Shown here: piece after piece, positions 10,501-18,617 of the stretch | Numbering within the stretch: position 1 is the first letter of the stretch | Layout of the letters: each line of letters opens with the position of its first letter | Translations under genes and position numbers: made by a program | Source of the DNA: G965220205 sp965220205 | Lineage (GTDB): Bacteria > Chloroflexota > Dehalococcoidia > Lucifugimonadales > Australimonadaceae | DNA length: 64,000 nt | NCBI GenBank assembly: GCA_965220205.1 | Contig: OZ244812.1 | Span: 496,001-560,000, forward strand | Direction: 5' to 3' | The notes under the pieces: generated by a model | Databases searched by the model: none | Told to the model about the DNA's origin: nothing | Seen by the model: only the letters and a program-made list of their open reading frames with translations

Positions 10501-10946
10501 TCGACACGGCGATAGCCCGCTGGTACTACGGGACCGAGTCCTACGTGGCGCCCGCGCCGGACGGCGAAACGGCCGACCCGGAGCTGCCCGGCGTTGGCGG
10601 GCGCATCGAAGCGGCCTTCGTCGTGTCCAGCGACGGGAGACGGGTGTCCTCCTTCTCCGCGCAGGACCCCGTGCTCGACCCGGAGCTCGCCGTGCGGCTC
10701 TCCTTCCGAGCGTCGCGGACCCCACGCGAGGTCCGCCTGCAGGCCGTGGGGTACTACGAAGACGGGTTCGCGTTCGGGCGGCGCTACACGGAGTTCACCG
10801 TTGAGCGCGGTCAAACGGAGCATACGGTGAACGTCTGGTTCGACCGTCCGGGGCCGGGGTACGGGTGGGCGACCGGCCGCTACTGGGTGTACGTCTACTA
10901 CGAGGGGCGGAGGGCGGCCGAGGCCTCGTTCGACGTGACGCCGTAG
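7527..10946 (+). CDS. Lipoprotein with 14 DG-L-DE-T-E repeats and a C-terminal HExxH (MA-type) peptidase domain
   Basis: The 1139-residue protein begins at GTG 7527 with GGAGGAA at 7510-7516; an ATG at 7560 is the alternative start. A hydrophobic segment ends in the lipobox LAAAC, so it should be a surface lipoprotein. A Pro-Thr linker spans residues about 37-92. Residues about 125-770 hold 14 copies of a unit containing W-V-x-DG-L-DE-T-E-R, spaced about 50-75 residues apart, the last degenerate. The C-terminal part has HELAH (H876, E877, H880) followed by WINEGAAS with E892, which matches the zinc site of MA-clan 'peptidase MA-like' proteins (HExxH, then W-x-x-E-G). A beta-rich tail follows. 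It is probably a cell-surface metalloprotease with a repeat scaffold for substrate or surface contact. I do not know a named family for the repeat. Confidence 0.85.
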   Translation: MPRFNAPPQDGMSNERRTIAGLAAIAVAAMLAAACAEPTPTAVPTPTATPSPEPTATPLPTPTPTLVPTATPSPTPTPTPEPTPTATPTPPPYAAVWASLPGSADLDQDLPALADAITSLPWIADGILESERGAAQQLVDLAASHGPVFDDVVSRAWVADGVDETERSVLESLGRIAEGDHVAASRVAAMPFLETVGPVEADDTGALSDLAVGAPLVFHVVAGKGWVADGMDETERSVLEGLGRIAEADQVAALRVAAMPFLETVELVDADDLGALSDLAEGAPLVVEVVASRAWVADGLDEPERSVLEGLGRIAEADQDAAGRVAAMPFLETIEPADSGNLETLSGLTHSHAFFRRVVRGAWVADGLDETEAYIITHFAQSGFAHNAEAAAAWGLINDLLREAWARDGLDETETFIIESIKNIAAPPSNAEDRIRAAGAAGALRLFNALVSATWARDGLDENERFIIESLVRDVSNEEDGAAGVRVVNALVREAWVQDGLDETERSLIERFGWAVGDDATAAAALRLINTLVGEAWVQDGLDETENSIIGMVAPPTYLGGEEDADAALLVIDALRSEAWVQDGVDETERSAIRSFVRMFTFAARPGAVARVVSAVVGQAWVQDGLDETELAVIESLRSLGFVDDEEAAATAVHFINALLNEAWVRDGLDEAERFIIESRRRAPEDEEAAAAVVRVTNALVAEDWVQDGLDETERLIIGGFVGGLGRDEAATVVLRLMNALANEVQAQGGLDETTLFVLKHLAQLGGDTDLRGLVGHPWQIGKEERSIDLPLSGEVLLTIIRTRPGPARSMDSLEHSVRGVEALMVEPLPTSDVRVFFNPFGGSAAHYGEYIALPAGADNEEGSGDADWFDGAILHELAHYYFGSSSGWINEGAASIVEDIVDEARDGKPVDADNHPCAHVRSIEELEADPFYDCNYTLGKRIFLDLYRSLGVAAFQQGLRDLYLMAKRGDVGVSSLEAVFKAAAPDRADAVDTAIARWYYGTESYVAPAPDGETADPELPGVGGRIEAAFVVSSDGRRVSSFSAQDPVLDPELAVRLSFRASRTPREVRLQAVGYYEDGFAFGRRYTEFTVERGQTEHTVNVWFDRPGPGYGWATGRYWVYVYYEGRRAAEASFDVTP

Positions 10947-11479
10947 ACGGAAAATGACAATGGCGCTGCGACCCGCGGCACTGCGTCCTATCCCCTACCT
11001 GCATCACCCTCCTCGGTTCTGTTGGTAACGGCCTGCCGCTGTTGAGGGGAGTGTTGCTTCGCCTTCTGGAGGCCTGTCTATCCATTCGCGGACCCTCTCT
11101 CGCCAGCGGGCTCGACGACAACGCGGACGGCCTCGGTCGCCGGTACGTGTCTGACCTACAGCGCAACTACCCAGGTAGTCGCTGGAGTTCCGAGAACGAC
11201 CTAGATCCGACAGACTGGCGATCCACGATGCCTGTCACGACTCGACAACTATCGTCCGAGGATGCAGTGGATGGTCCGACATCGGAGGGCTAGGCCCACG
11301 GTCTTGGGCTGGTTGGCCGGGTGAGCCGCTGGAGAGCTACGTACTCCTACGCAAAGGGCAGCATTGTTGCTGTCCTTCGTTCCGTGTGGCGTGCAGGGAA
11401 CGGTTCGGGCGGAACGCGCATAGTATCCAGCAGAGAGCGCTCGTGTCCCCGATAGGGGAGTCGAGTCCGTGGAGCAGGC
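10947..11479. other. Intergenic region before the sigma factor gene
   Basis: There are 533 bases with no convincing gene; short frames here lack codon bias or known motifs. Just upstream of the sigma factor lie GGAAC (11397-11401) and TAGTAT (11421-11426). This pair resembles the GGAAC-type -35 element seen in many ECF-dependent promoters and could mean self-activation, but the evidence is weak. Confidence 0.4.
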
Positions 11480-12022
11480 ATGACCGAGAGCGAGGCCGTT
11501 CAGCGTTGCCAGCGCGGCGACCCCGATGCATTCCGCTATCTGGTGGAGCGGCATCAAGGCGTCGTGTTCGGCACGGCCTACAACATGACCGGCAACCGCG
11601 CGCTGGCCGAGGAGCTGGCGCAGGAGGCTTTCCTGTCGGCGTGGAAGGGGATGCGCGGGTTCAGGCGCGGGAGTCCGTTCAAGCCGTGGTTGATGCGCAT
11701 TCTGGTCAACGCGGTGATGGCCCATCGCCGCAAGCGGTCGGTCGAAACCACCACCATTGAGGGATTCGAGTGGGCGGACGACGCGGAGCATACCGCGGCC
11801 TCGGTCGAGTCCAAGTTGGAGGGGCAAGCATTGCAGCAGGCGATCAGAGGGTTGAGCCCAGAGCACCGGCAGGTGGTGGTGTTGCGTTACTTCGCAGATA
11901 TGACAGTGCCTGAGGTGGCTCGGGCATCCGGCGTAAGCGAGGGCACCGTGAAGTCGCGGCTGCACCGGGCGCATCAGGCGTTGCGGCGGCGACTGGGCGA
12001 CGCTCAGCAGCGGCAGAGGTGA
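11480..12022 (+). CDS. ECF-family RNA polymerase sigma factor
   Basis: The 180-residue protein has the two-domain structure of extracytoplasmic-function sigma factors. Region 2 is near residues 10-80, with the characteristic AEELAQEAFLSAWKGM and the -10 contact helix PFKPWLMRILVNAVMAHRRK. Region 4 is near residues 115-170, with LSPEHRQVVVLRYFADMTVPEVA and SEGTVKSRLHRAHQALRRRL. It redirects RNA polymerase to a small stress or envelope regulon. The stop codon is 3 bases before the start of the VWA membrane protein, so the two are co-transcribed. That partner likely holds or controls the sigma factor, because its short cytoplasmic N-terminus sits where an anti-sigma domain would be. Confidence 0.92.
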   Translation: MTESEAVQRCQRGDPDAFRYLVERHQGVVFGTAYNMTGNRALAEELAQEAFLSAWKGMRGFRRGSPFKPWLMRILVNAVMAHRRKRSVETTTIEGFEWADDAEHTAASVESKLEGQALQQAIRGLSPEHRQVVVLRYFADMTVPEVARASGVSEGTVKSRLHRAHQALRRRLGDAQQRQR

Positions 12023-12025
12023 GCG

Positions 12026-14029
12026 ATGAACGCTAACGATTCGAACGACCGGGAGATGGAGCGGCTCCTGGAGGCGCACTTCGCCTCCGGCGCAGACAAC
12101 GTGCCTTCCACACCAGACCTCTGGGTCTCGCTGGAAGGCCGGTTGGGAGACCAGACGCCACGGTCGCCTTGGACCGGATTCCGCGATTGGGCGTTTCCGG
12201 CGGCGGGTTTCCGTGGGGCGTTGGCGCTTGCGGCGACGGCAGCGGCAGCGGTCGTCGTGGTGGCTGCGGGGTCGGTGTGGTTCGTGGTCGGCAGCAGTGG
12301 CATCGGCATCCCCGCGGCTCCGGAAATGCCGCTGACGTCAACTCCATTGCCAGATCGAGGACCCGAAGGGGCGTCAGGGCAGGATGGCGGCACGCCGGCC
12401 ATAGCCGGAGTGCCGGGGACTGACGGTCCGGCGGTCCTCACGCCGCACGCGACGCCGACGCCGATGGCGATGATGGAGGCCCGTTCGACGCCGACGCCGC
12501 AGCCGCCGGGGCTACCCGCTGCAGCGCCGACACCGGGCCCGGCAGCCGCGCAAGGCCCTAGCAGTGCTACGCCTCAGTTGGAGCAGCGGTCCTCATGGGG
12601 GCAGCCAGGGGCGACCACGTTCGAGGACTACGCGCGTCAGCCACTGATCGATGCGGGAGAGGACGGCGTCTCCACGTTCAGCCTGGACACTGACCGTACG
12701 TCCTTCCAACTGGCGTTGAACTGGGCTAGGGCCGGCTACCGAGTGGACCCCGCGTCGGTGCGAGCCGAGGAGTGGGTGAACGCATTCGACTACGGCTACG
12801 CCGCCCCCTCCGCCAGTGACCGCTTCGCCATCACGTCCGATCTGTTCGTGCATCCGCTGGACGGCGGCAGGTACATGGCGCGAGTGGCGTTCAAAGCGCC
12901 GGAAGCGGCCACGGATGCTCCGCTCAACGTCACGCTGGTGCTCGATGCCTCGGGTTCGATGAAGGAGGGCAATCGGGTGGCCATTGCCCGCGAGGCGGCC
13001 GAGGCCATCCGGCGGAGCCTGGACGGGGACGACCGGATATCGGTGGTGCACTTCACCACGGACGTGCTCAATCGCCTGACGGTCAAGAACGCCGCGCCGG
13101 ACGACCGTGCGGTTGTGGACTCCATCGCCCGGCTCGCGCCGCATGCCAGCACCAACGTCCAGGCCGGGTTGGACCTGGGCGTGCGGCAGGCGGACCGGAT
13201 GCGCCGGGAACGTCCGGAGGCGCTCAACTACGTCGTCCTGATGTCCGACGGCGTAGCGAACGTGGACGCCACCGATCCGTTCGCTATCCTGGAAGCCACG
13301 TCGGCGACGGACGGCGCGAACCCGCTGCGGCTCATCACCGTGGGGGTGGGCATCCAGAACTACAACGACCATCTCCTGGAGCAGCTCGCCCAGCATGGCG
13401 ACGGCTGGTACCGTTACCTGTTCGACGTGGAGCAGGCCCGCTCTACGTTCCGCCGTGAGAACTGGCTCGCGCTCGCCTCACCCGTCGCAGATCAGACGCG
13501 CGCCCAGGTGGTCTGGAACGCAGAGGCGGTGGGGGCGTGGCGCATCATCGGCTATGAGAACCGCGTTACGTCCGCCGCGTCGTTCACGCAGGACCGGAAG
13601 GAGTTCGCCGAGGTCTACTCAGGAGCCGCCACGACGGTTTTCTACGAGTTGGAACTGCACGACGATTTCCGGCAGAAGGGCGGGCTGGGGCAGGTAGAGC
13701 TACGGTGGGTCGAGCCGGAGAGCGGGCGTGCTTGGAGCCAGAGCAGCGACCTCGTAAGCAGCGGGAAGGTCGTTCATCCGCACGAGGACCCGCTGCTGCG
13801 GTTCGGGGCGGTTGTCGCGCTGACGGCGGACAGGTACAGCGCGCTGGGCGATTCCCCCGCTCCGCGCAGCGGCTATGCCCAAGAGCTGCGTGGCCTGCGT
13901 GGCCCTACAGAGGACCTGCAGGACGACCTGGGCCACCTGACCGCGTTCAAGGACTTCGCTTACGTGTTGGAGGCGCTGCTCATGAGCGTTTCAGACATTC
14001 CGGCGGACGACTCGGGGTACAGCCGGTAG
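12026..14029 (+). CDS. Membrane-anchored VWA-domain protein (YfbK-like), sigma-factor partner
   Basis: The 667-residue protein starts at ATG 12026 just after GAGGTGA, which overlaps the sigma factor stop. Residues 1-60 form a short polar, cytoplasmic segment (EMERLLEAHFASGA), followed by one membrane helix (about 66-90) and a Pro/Thr-rich linker to about residue 185. The extracytoplasmic part matches YfbK-type proteins: an N-terminal VWA-associated segment (FSLDTDRTSFQLALNWARAG), a von Willebrand A domain with the metal-site motif LDASGSM (about 308-314) and SDGVAN (about 405), and a C-terminal YfbK-type region (GYENR, ELELHDD, FKDFAYVLEALL). Its position after an ECF sigma gene and its single-pass topology suggest an anti-sigma or sensor role; no classical zinc anti-sigma motif is visible. 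A second family member, a lipoprotein, lies at 38.9-40.5 kb. Confidence 0.88.
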   Translation: MNANDSNDREMERLLEAHFASGADNVPSTPDLWVSLEGRLGDQTPRSPWTGFRDWAFPAAGFRGALALAATAAAAVVVVAAGSVWFVVGSSGIGIPAAPEMPLTSTPLPDRGPEGASGQDGGTPAIAGVPGTDGPAVLTPHATPTPMAMMEARSTPTPQPPGLPAAAPTPGPAAAQGPSSATPQLEQRSSWGQPGATTFEDYARQPLIDAGEDGVSTFSLDTDRTSFQLALNWARAGYRVDPASVRAEEWVNAFDYGYAAPSASDRFAITSDLFVHPLDGGRYMARVAFKAPEAATDAPLNVTLVLDASGSMKEGNRVAIAREAAEAIRRSLDGDDRISVVHFTTDVLNRLTVKNAAPDDRAVVDSIARLAPHASTNVQAGLDLGVRQADRMRRERPEALNYVVLMSDGVANVDATDPFAILEATSATDGANPLRLITVGVGIQNYNDHLLEQLAQHGDGWYRYLFDVEQARSTFRRENWLALASPVADQTRAQVVWNAEAVGAWRIIGYENRVTSAASFTQDRKEFAEVYSGAATTVFYELELHDDFRQKGGLGQVELRWVEPESGRAWSQSSDLVSSGKVVHPHEDPLLRFGAVVALTADRYSALGDSPAPRSGYAQELRGLRGPTEDLQDDLGHLTAFKDFAYVLEALLMSVSDIPADDSGYSR

Positions 14030-14255
14030 AGGTGGCAGCGTTCTCTGTTGTGATGACAGGATGACAGGCGGAGCGATGAGGCAATCGGGCAGAGGGCGGC
14101 GATCAGGAGAAGTGCCGTCCACTCACGCAAGAGTCTACCGTGGCCCTCGACATCCGACGGGAAGCTGTGGCCGAGCAGCGACGCGACGTCGGCATCCACC
14201 TCAACCCTGTGGTCCTCCACGTCGGTCCACTAACCACTCAGGGGCATGCAATGCC

Positions 14256-14303
14256 AGCACCACTTCGAGAGTGGTACTGTCTACAGTCGCCTTAGGCCCA
14301 CCC
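14256..14303 (-). repeat. Dispersed intergenic repeat, copy A
   Basis: On the minus strand it reads GGGTGGGCCTAAGG, then ACTGTAGACAGT, then ACCACTCTCGAAGTGGT. The central part is a self-complementary hairpin (ACTGT/ACAGT), and a second hairpin (ACCACT/AGTGGT) follows. It shares the core with the three other copies at 14341, 22017 and 30241. Confidence 0.65.
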
Positions 14304-14340
14304 GAACAGGCTCGAACTCCCCGCAAGGGGCTCTATGCCC

Positions 14341-14405
14341 AGGATCACAGAGCCCCCAGCCACATTTCGAAGACGGTTCTGTCTACCGTCCACTTTGGCC
14401 CACCA
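14341..14405 (-). repeat. Dispersed intergenic repeat, copy B
   Basis: On the minus strand it has GGTGGGCCAAAGTGGACGGT, then AGACAGA, then ACCGTC and TTCGAA, followed by GTGGCTGGGGG and TGATCCT. GACGGT and ACCGTC form a perfect 6-bp stem. It is the closest relative of copy C, in which several stem and flank bases differ while the AGACAGA loop is kept. Confidence 0.68.
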
Positions 14406-14557
14406 GTCCATAGCTACGGCCTGCGGGGGACTCGAACTCTCTGGTCGTGGCCTACGACTGATATCCGCCCACGACATCGGAGTCCCCTAGCTCCACCCCA
14501 TTACGATCAAATGTAAGTTCTACGGTCGACCAACCAGCGGTTACGGGCGGGGCTAGC

Positions 14558-17089
14558 CTAGGAGTTTGCTGGGGCCGAGACGGCGATGATGACTAAGTCG
14601 CCCTCCGACACCCCTTCCAACACGGACCTGATGGCCGTTGGGGCCTCGAAGGTGATATAGCCCGAGCCAGAGTTCCGTATGTTGTCCTTTGCCAGGAACG
14701 ACACCGCCTCCGTCTGGGTCTGAATCCAGACCGTCAGCTCGCGGTTGACGCCCCCTGCGGAGAAAGACTCTCCGATGTGGATGTCGTCGGCCTCGTTGAA
14801 CCTGAAAGAACCTGTCTCCGAGAAATAGACCACCCGGTTCAGCGTCATGCCGTTCCACGCAAGCGACCCGTCCCGCAATTGGCCGGAGGCGTGCCAGGCA
14901 GAGGTCTCCGATGCGTACCAGGCGCGGTCCTGGGTCCCGTTGTTCTTCCGTCCCCGGTCGCCCACCCGGATCAGTGCGCTGGCGAGAACAGCCTGGTCGT
15001 TGCCGGCAGCGAAATCGTCCAGGCTGAGGCCCGCGACGACCAGCGTCACCTCGGCTGACAGCATCCTGCCGTCCCCGGTGCAAATGGCCCCCTGGTCGTC
15101 GCAGTCCTGCGTGACGGGGAGCACAACGGTCACATCGCCGTCGCCGTCCGGCGTCACGGTGATCTCCCAGCGGACGTTGCCAGGAGGGTCCAGCCGCCGG
15201 GCGTTCGTCACCTCGCCTCCGGTCACGGTGAAGGCGTGGTCGCGCAGTGTCACGTAATTGAAGGACGAAACGGGCTCTTCGCTCAAGCGCAGCTCGAAGG
15301 TGAAGGCCGTTTGCCCACCGTGAGACGAAGGGGTGTCCAAGAACTCCGCAGAAAACGCTGCAGACAAGGCTGCAGCCACCGCAGCCGTCGCCACGCTGGT
15401 CAGCGATTCCTCATTCCCCGCGTCGTCGGTGAAAGACACCGTGACCTTGATGGCTTTGCCTTCTTCGGAGTCCGTGAGCTTGTACCTCACGCTGGTGGCC
15501 CCTGAGATGTCGACGTCGTCGGCCAGCCACTGGTAGCTGTAGGTCGCGTTGTCAAGCCCGTCCGCGTCGGCGACGCCCGACGTGTTGGCTGTCAGCGTCT
15601 CGCCCACTTGTGCCGTGCCTGTGATGGTGGGCGCTCCGGTGGCCGGGTTGTTCTTCGGGGGCGTCTGCTCTTCCTCTTCTTCGGGTCCGGCGACGGTCAG
15701 CGCCGCCTCGGCGGACAGCATCCTGCCGTCCTCGGTGCAGATGGCCCCCTGGTCGTCGCAGTCAGTGGTCACAGGGAGGACGATGGTCACGTCAGCGTCC
15801 GATGAAGGCTCAACCGTAATCTCCCAGCGGACGTTGCCAGGAGGGTCTAGCCGCCGGGCGTTCGTCACCTCGCCTCCGGTCACGGTGAAGGCGTGGTCCC
15901 GTAGGGCCTTGTAGCTGAAGTTGGAGACTGGTGTCTCGCTGAACCTCAGCTCGAAGGTGAAGGCATCCTCCCCGTCGTGACGTTCCGGCGCGTCGTGAAT
16001 GCTGGCGGTCAGAGTGGTCGGCGGGGATGCCACTGCATCGGTCGCGGCGCTGGTCACTGACTCCTCGTTGCCCGCGTCGTCCGTGAAGGTAACCGTCACC
16101 TTGACGGTCTTGCCTTCGTCTGAGTCCGAAAGAGTGTAGCTTGCGTTGGTAGCCCCGCTTATGTCGACGTCGTCAGCTATCCACTGGTAGCTGAAGGAAA
16201 CGTTGTCGAGGCCATCCTCGTCGGCTATGCCCGACGTGTTGGCTGTCAGCGTCTCGCCCACTTGTGCCGTGCCTGAGATGGTGGGCTGTCCTGAGGCCGG
16301 AGAATTTTGGGGAGTCGGTTCGGGGACAGCAGCGGATGTTGTGGTACCATTCACAACTCCGGTTGCCACGCTGATCGACGATTCAGTGAAGCCCTGCCTG
16401 TCGGTGAATGACACCCTTACCTTCATGGCGTTGCCGGCATCACTGCTCGTGAGCGTGTAACTGGCGTTGGTGGCGCCAGCTATATCCGTATCCGTAGTTC
16501 CGTCGCTTCCCATCCACTGGTAGTGAAACTTGACACGGTCCAGGCCGTTGTCGTCCGAGATGCCGGACACGTCAGCCGTCAGCGTCTCTCCCGTCTCCAT
16601 CGTTCCGCTGATCGTCGGGACACCTGTCGCGGCAACGTTCGTGGGTTCCGGTATATCTCTCCACGCCGATAGCCCGTCGGTCTGGGGTACCCAACCGAAG
16701 CTCGACTAGTCGGATGCTCCATGTGAGTTCACGGCTCGCACTCGGAAAGTATAGGAGCTGCTTGGTCTCAGTCCGCTGACGACCGCGCCAGCTCCGTAGA
16801 ACGCGATTCTTATGCCGTCGCCCGGCAAGTCTACCCAGCCCCGCATGTTGAAGTACTGGACCTCATACGTCTCCGCCCCTGGCGCCTCATTCCACTCAAC
16901 GTCCATCACCCCCATCCAGATCGCTGTCCCCGTGGGCTGTTCCGGCGTGGCCGGGACACCCTCCGTCCCGCCACCTTGGGCGTATGCGCCCGCAATTGTG
17001 GCAAGGAAAAGCACAATCCCTGCTACAGCCACCAAGCCGGCGAGTCCCGACCGTCTAAGAGTCCAGTTGGACGTTGGGCGAATATTCAT
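14558..17089 (-). pseudogene. Exported FN3/Ig-like repeat protein interrupted by one in-frame TAG
   Basis: A signal peptide (start at 17089, hydrophobic GLAGLVAVAGIVLFLATIAG, then AYAQGG) leads into an FN3 domain ending ...VNSHGASD. The codon at 16708-16706 is TAG. The same frame continues directly with SSFGWVPQTDG and stays open to 14558. FN3 domains usually read S-D-W-S at this point, so TGG to TAG explains the break with a single transition. Downstream are Ig-like modules of the 'TISGTAQVGETLTA' type (three copies) alternating with two nearly identical modules that contain LRDHAFTVTGGEVTNARRLD, then a C-terminal module around AGNDQAVLASALIRVG. The near-identity of the two internal modules also holds at DNA level, which suggests recent duplication. 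Intact, it would be about 840 residues and secreted, probably a surface adhesin. It may be a true nonsense mutation or a base error. Confidence 0.8.
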
Positions 17090-17481
17090 TTACCTTGTGT
17101 CCTCATTAACTGATGTTACGCAGCCTTGAGTAGTCGTAGTTCGTCAAAGGCATATCGGACAGCCTTGAGATATATACAGGTTCTCAACGCAAAGTGATTC
17201 ATACGATGCCTGACGGTCAGCAACTCCAGGCGGCAAGCCGGGTAGATGGACATGAAACAGTGGTTGCCGCCAAAAGCACGATTGCACTCGGCGGTGCGGC
17301 ACAGGCCGGTTCGAGCCTTCGTTTATCGGATGCCAACTGGGTACCTCCAAAAGAACTGGCTCGCAGAACTCCACACATACTACACCCTAAGCCATATGAT
17401 GTGTGGAACAGTCAACTCCATTCCCCGTCGAATCTCTGTACAGTCCTTTACACAGAAGGCAAGATTGCGAGCAGACGGCCC

Positions 17482-17706
17482 GACGAGCCCTCGGTCCACG
17501 CAGGGCGCGTGTTGACCCACGACCAACTTCTGCAATGGGTCTGGGGTCCGGAGAAAACGGGCCAACTCTGGCTGGTCCGCGAAGTGGTGTAGAGGCTCCG
17601 CCGCAAGCTGGGTGACGCCGCCGACAACCCGGCCTACATCTTCACAGAACCCGCGTCGGCTAACCGGATGGCGAGGGGGGAGATGCAGGAGCAGGCGGAT
17701 GCGTAA
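17482..17706 (+). pseudogene. Fragment of an OmpR/PhoB-type winged-helix regulator
   Basis: The reading frame gives EPSVHAGRVLTHDQLLQWVW followed by GPEKTGQLWLVREVV, then TAG at 17590-17592, and continues in frame with RLRRKLGDAADNPAYIFTEP to a final TAA at 17704. This is the C-terminal DNA-binding domain of OmpR-family response regulators: GRVLTHDQLL, then REVVxRLRRKLGD, then YIFTEPRxGYRM. The receiver domain and the first part of the winged helix are missing, and the final GYRM is changed to ANRM. With an internal stop and a missing N-terminus it cannot work as a regulator. Confidence 0.7.
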
Positions 17707-18104
17707 CAGGCATCCGTGTGCCTATTCGAGTTCTCGTTGCGAAGAAGGTCCGCCACTTCACCATTGTCGGTCTTGTCTTTACGGCGGCACATCTCGGATA
17801 AGAGGTTCTGGATTCCTCTCATGTCTGTTTGGTGCGGTGTGACTGGCCCGACCAAATGGAAGAGCCTCCGACTAGCAGGCTGCGGAAGAACGGGGTTTCG
17901 TGGCGATGGGAGGGCTGCTGGCGGGACCGCACTGTTGCCAAACAACGCGTTGTCGGGTGGTGTGACGGCCTGTGGAGGGACCCGGCCTCGGGGCCTGTGA
18001 CGTGAGGAGCGGCCTCCCAGCCCTTGGTTATGCGGCCTGCGCGGCCTGTGGCGCTGGCGTCTCAGCAGTCATCAGCCCTGCCATCGGCGCCAGGTTGTAG
18101 GCTG

Positions 18105-18360
18105 TTGGACCCGGTGAGGATGTTGGCGCGAAGCTCATCTACGATGATCTTCTCGAATCTCTTGGCGTTGAGCCTGGGGTCTTCAGGCGCCCTTGCCTCG
18201 CTTGAGGAGAGCGTGGCAGATGTAGTAGGTGTACTTGCCGCTTTTGGCCTCGGCTGCGGTCATGGCCTTGCGGCAGGTCTGGCACTTGGCGAGGCCGCTG
18301 AGCAGGTAGGGGCTGGAGATGCGGCGGGGGTTGACCTTCTTCGGGGCGCGGGACCAGGAC
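18105..18360 (-). pseudogene. Fragment of a large serine recombinase (zinc ribbon region)
   Basis: On the minus strand one frame reads RAPKKVNPRRISSPYLLSGL, AKCQTCRKAMTAAEAKSGKY and TYYICHALLKRGKG before a TGA. A neighbouring frame then gives PRLNAKRFEKIIVDELRANI. Together these match the recombinase zinc beta-ribbon domain of large serine recombinases, whose hallmark is S-P-Y-L-L-S-G-L-x-x-C-x-x-C and YxC. The net frameshift lies around 18181-18185, and an upstream in-frame TGA precedes the fragment. The catalytic N-terminal domain is absent. It is a relic of a site-specific integrase or phage-type recombinase. Confidence 0.72.
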
Positions 18361-18617
18361 ATAGATCAGGCGTCCGATGACCCTCCGCGGAACACAAAAG
18401 AGCTGAGCCCCCGGCGGAAGCCGTCTCCGGGCATCTCCAGGGACTCGGTCACGCTGACGGTAGGACTTCCGTTGGACCTGTTGATGCCAGGGAGAATAGC
18501 ATCGACGTCGTGATGAAGATGGGTTGTCCGGCTTGGCTGGGCTAGACTCCCAGTGGTCGGAGATTGGTTGACAATTGCTATCTTGATGTAGGAAAAGAAT
18601 GGAAGGATGTGCATTAG

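Larger units (their letters stand above)
14030..14557. other. Intergenic region carrying two copies of a dispersed repeat
   Basis: This stretch between convergent genes holds two copies of the hairpin-forming dispersed repeat (14256-14303 and 14341-14405). A 7-bp inverted repeat, CCACGAC and GTCGTGG, lies around 14442-14480. GTTCGAG-like boxes read on the minus strand recall a tRNA T-loop, but no cloverleaf can be folded. No protein-coding gene is supported. Confidence 0.5.
17090..18617. other. Gene-poor region with remnants of a regulator and a recombinase
   Basis: About 1.5 kb has no intact gene. It contains the tail of an OmpR-type DNA-binding domain with a stop codon inside (plus strand, about 17482-17706) and the zinc-ribbon part of a serine recombinase with stop and frameshift lesions (minus strand, about 18105-18360). 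The remainder (17090-17480 and 17710-18100) shows nothing recognisable. The mixture of fragments suggests an old integrated element that has decayed. Confidence 0.6.

Noticed and set aside
6846..10823. Long minus-strand frames over the response regulator and repeat peptidase (6846-8183, 8997-10823)
   Set aside because: Antisense shadows of high-GC genes; no motifs, and the plus-strand proteins are unmistakable.
14420..14500. Possible tRNA or tmRNA end (GTTCGAG word on the minus strand)
   Set aside because: The T-stem does not pair and there is no acceptor or anticodon stem; it is part of the repeat-rich intergenic region.
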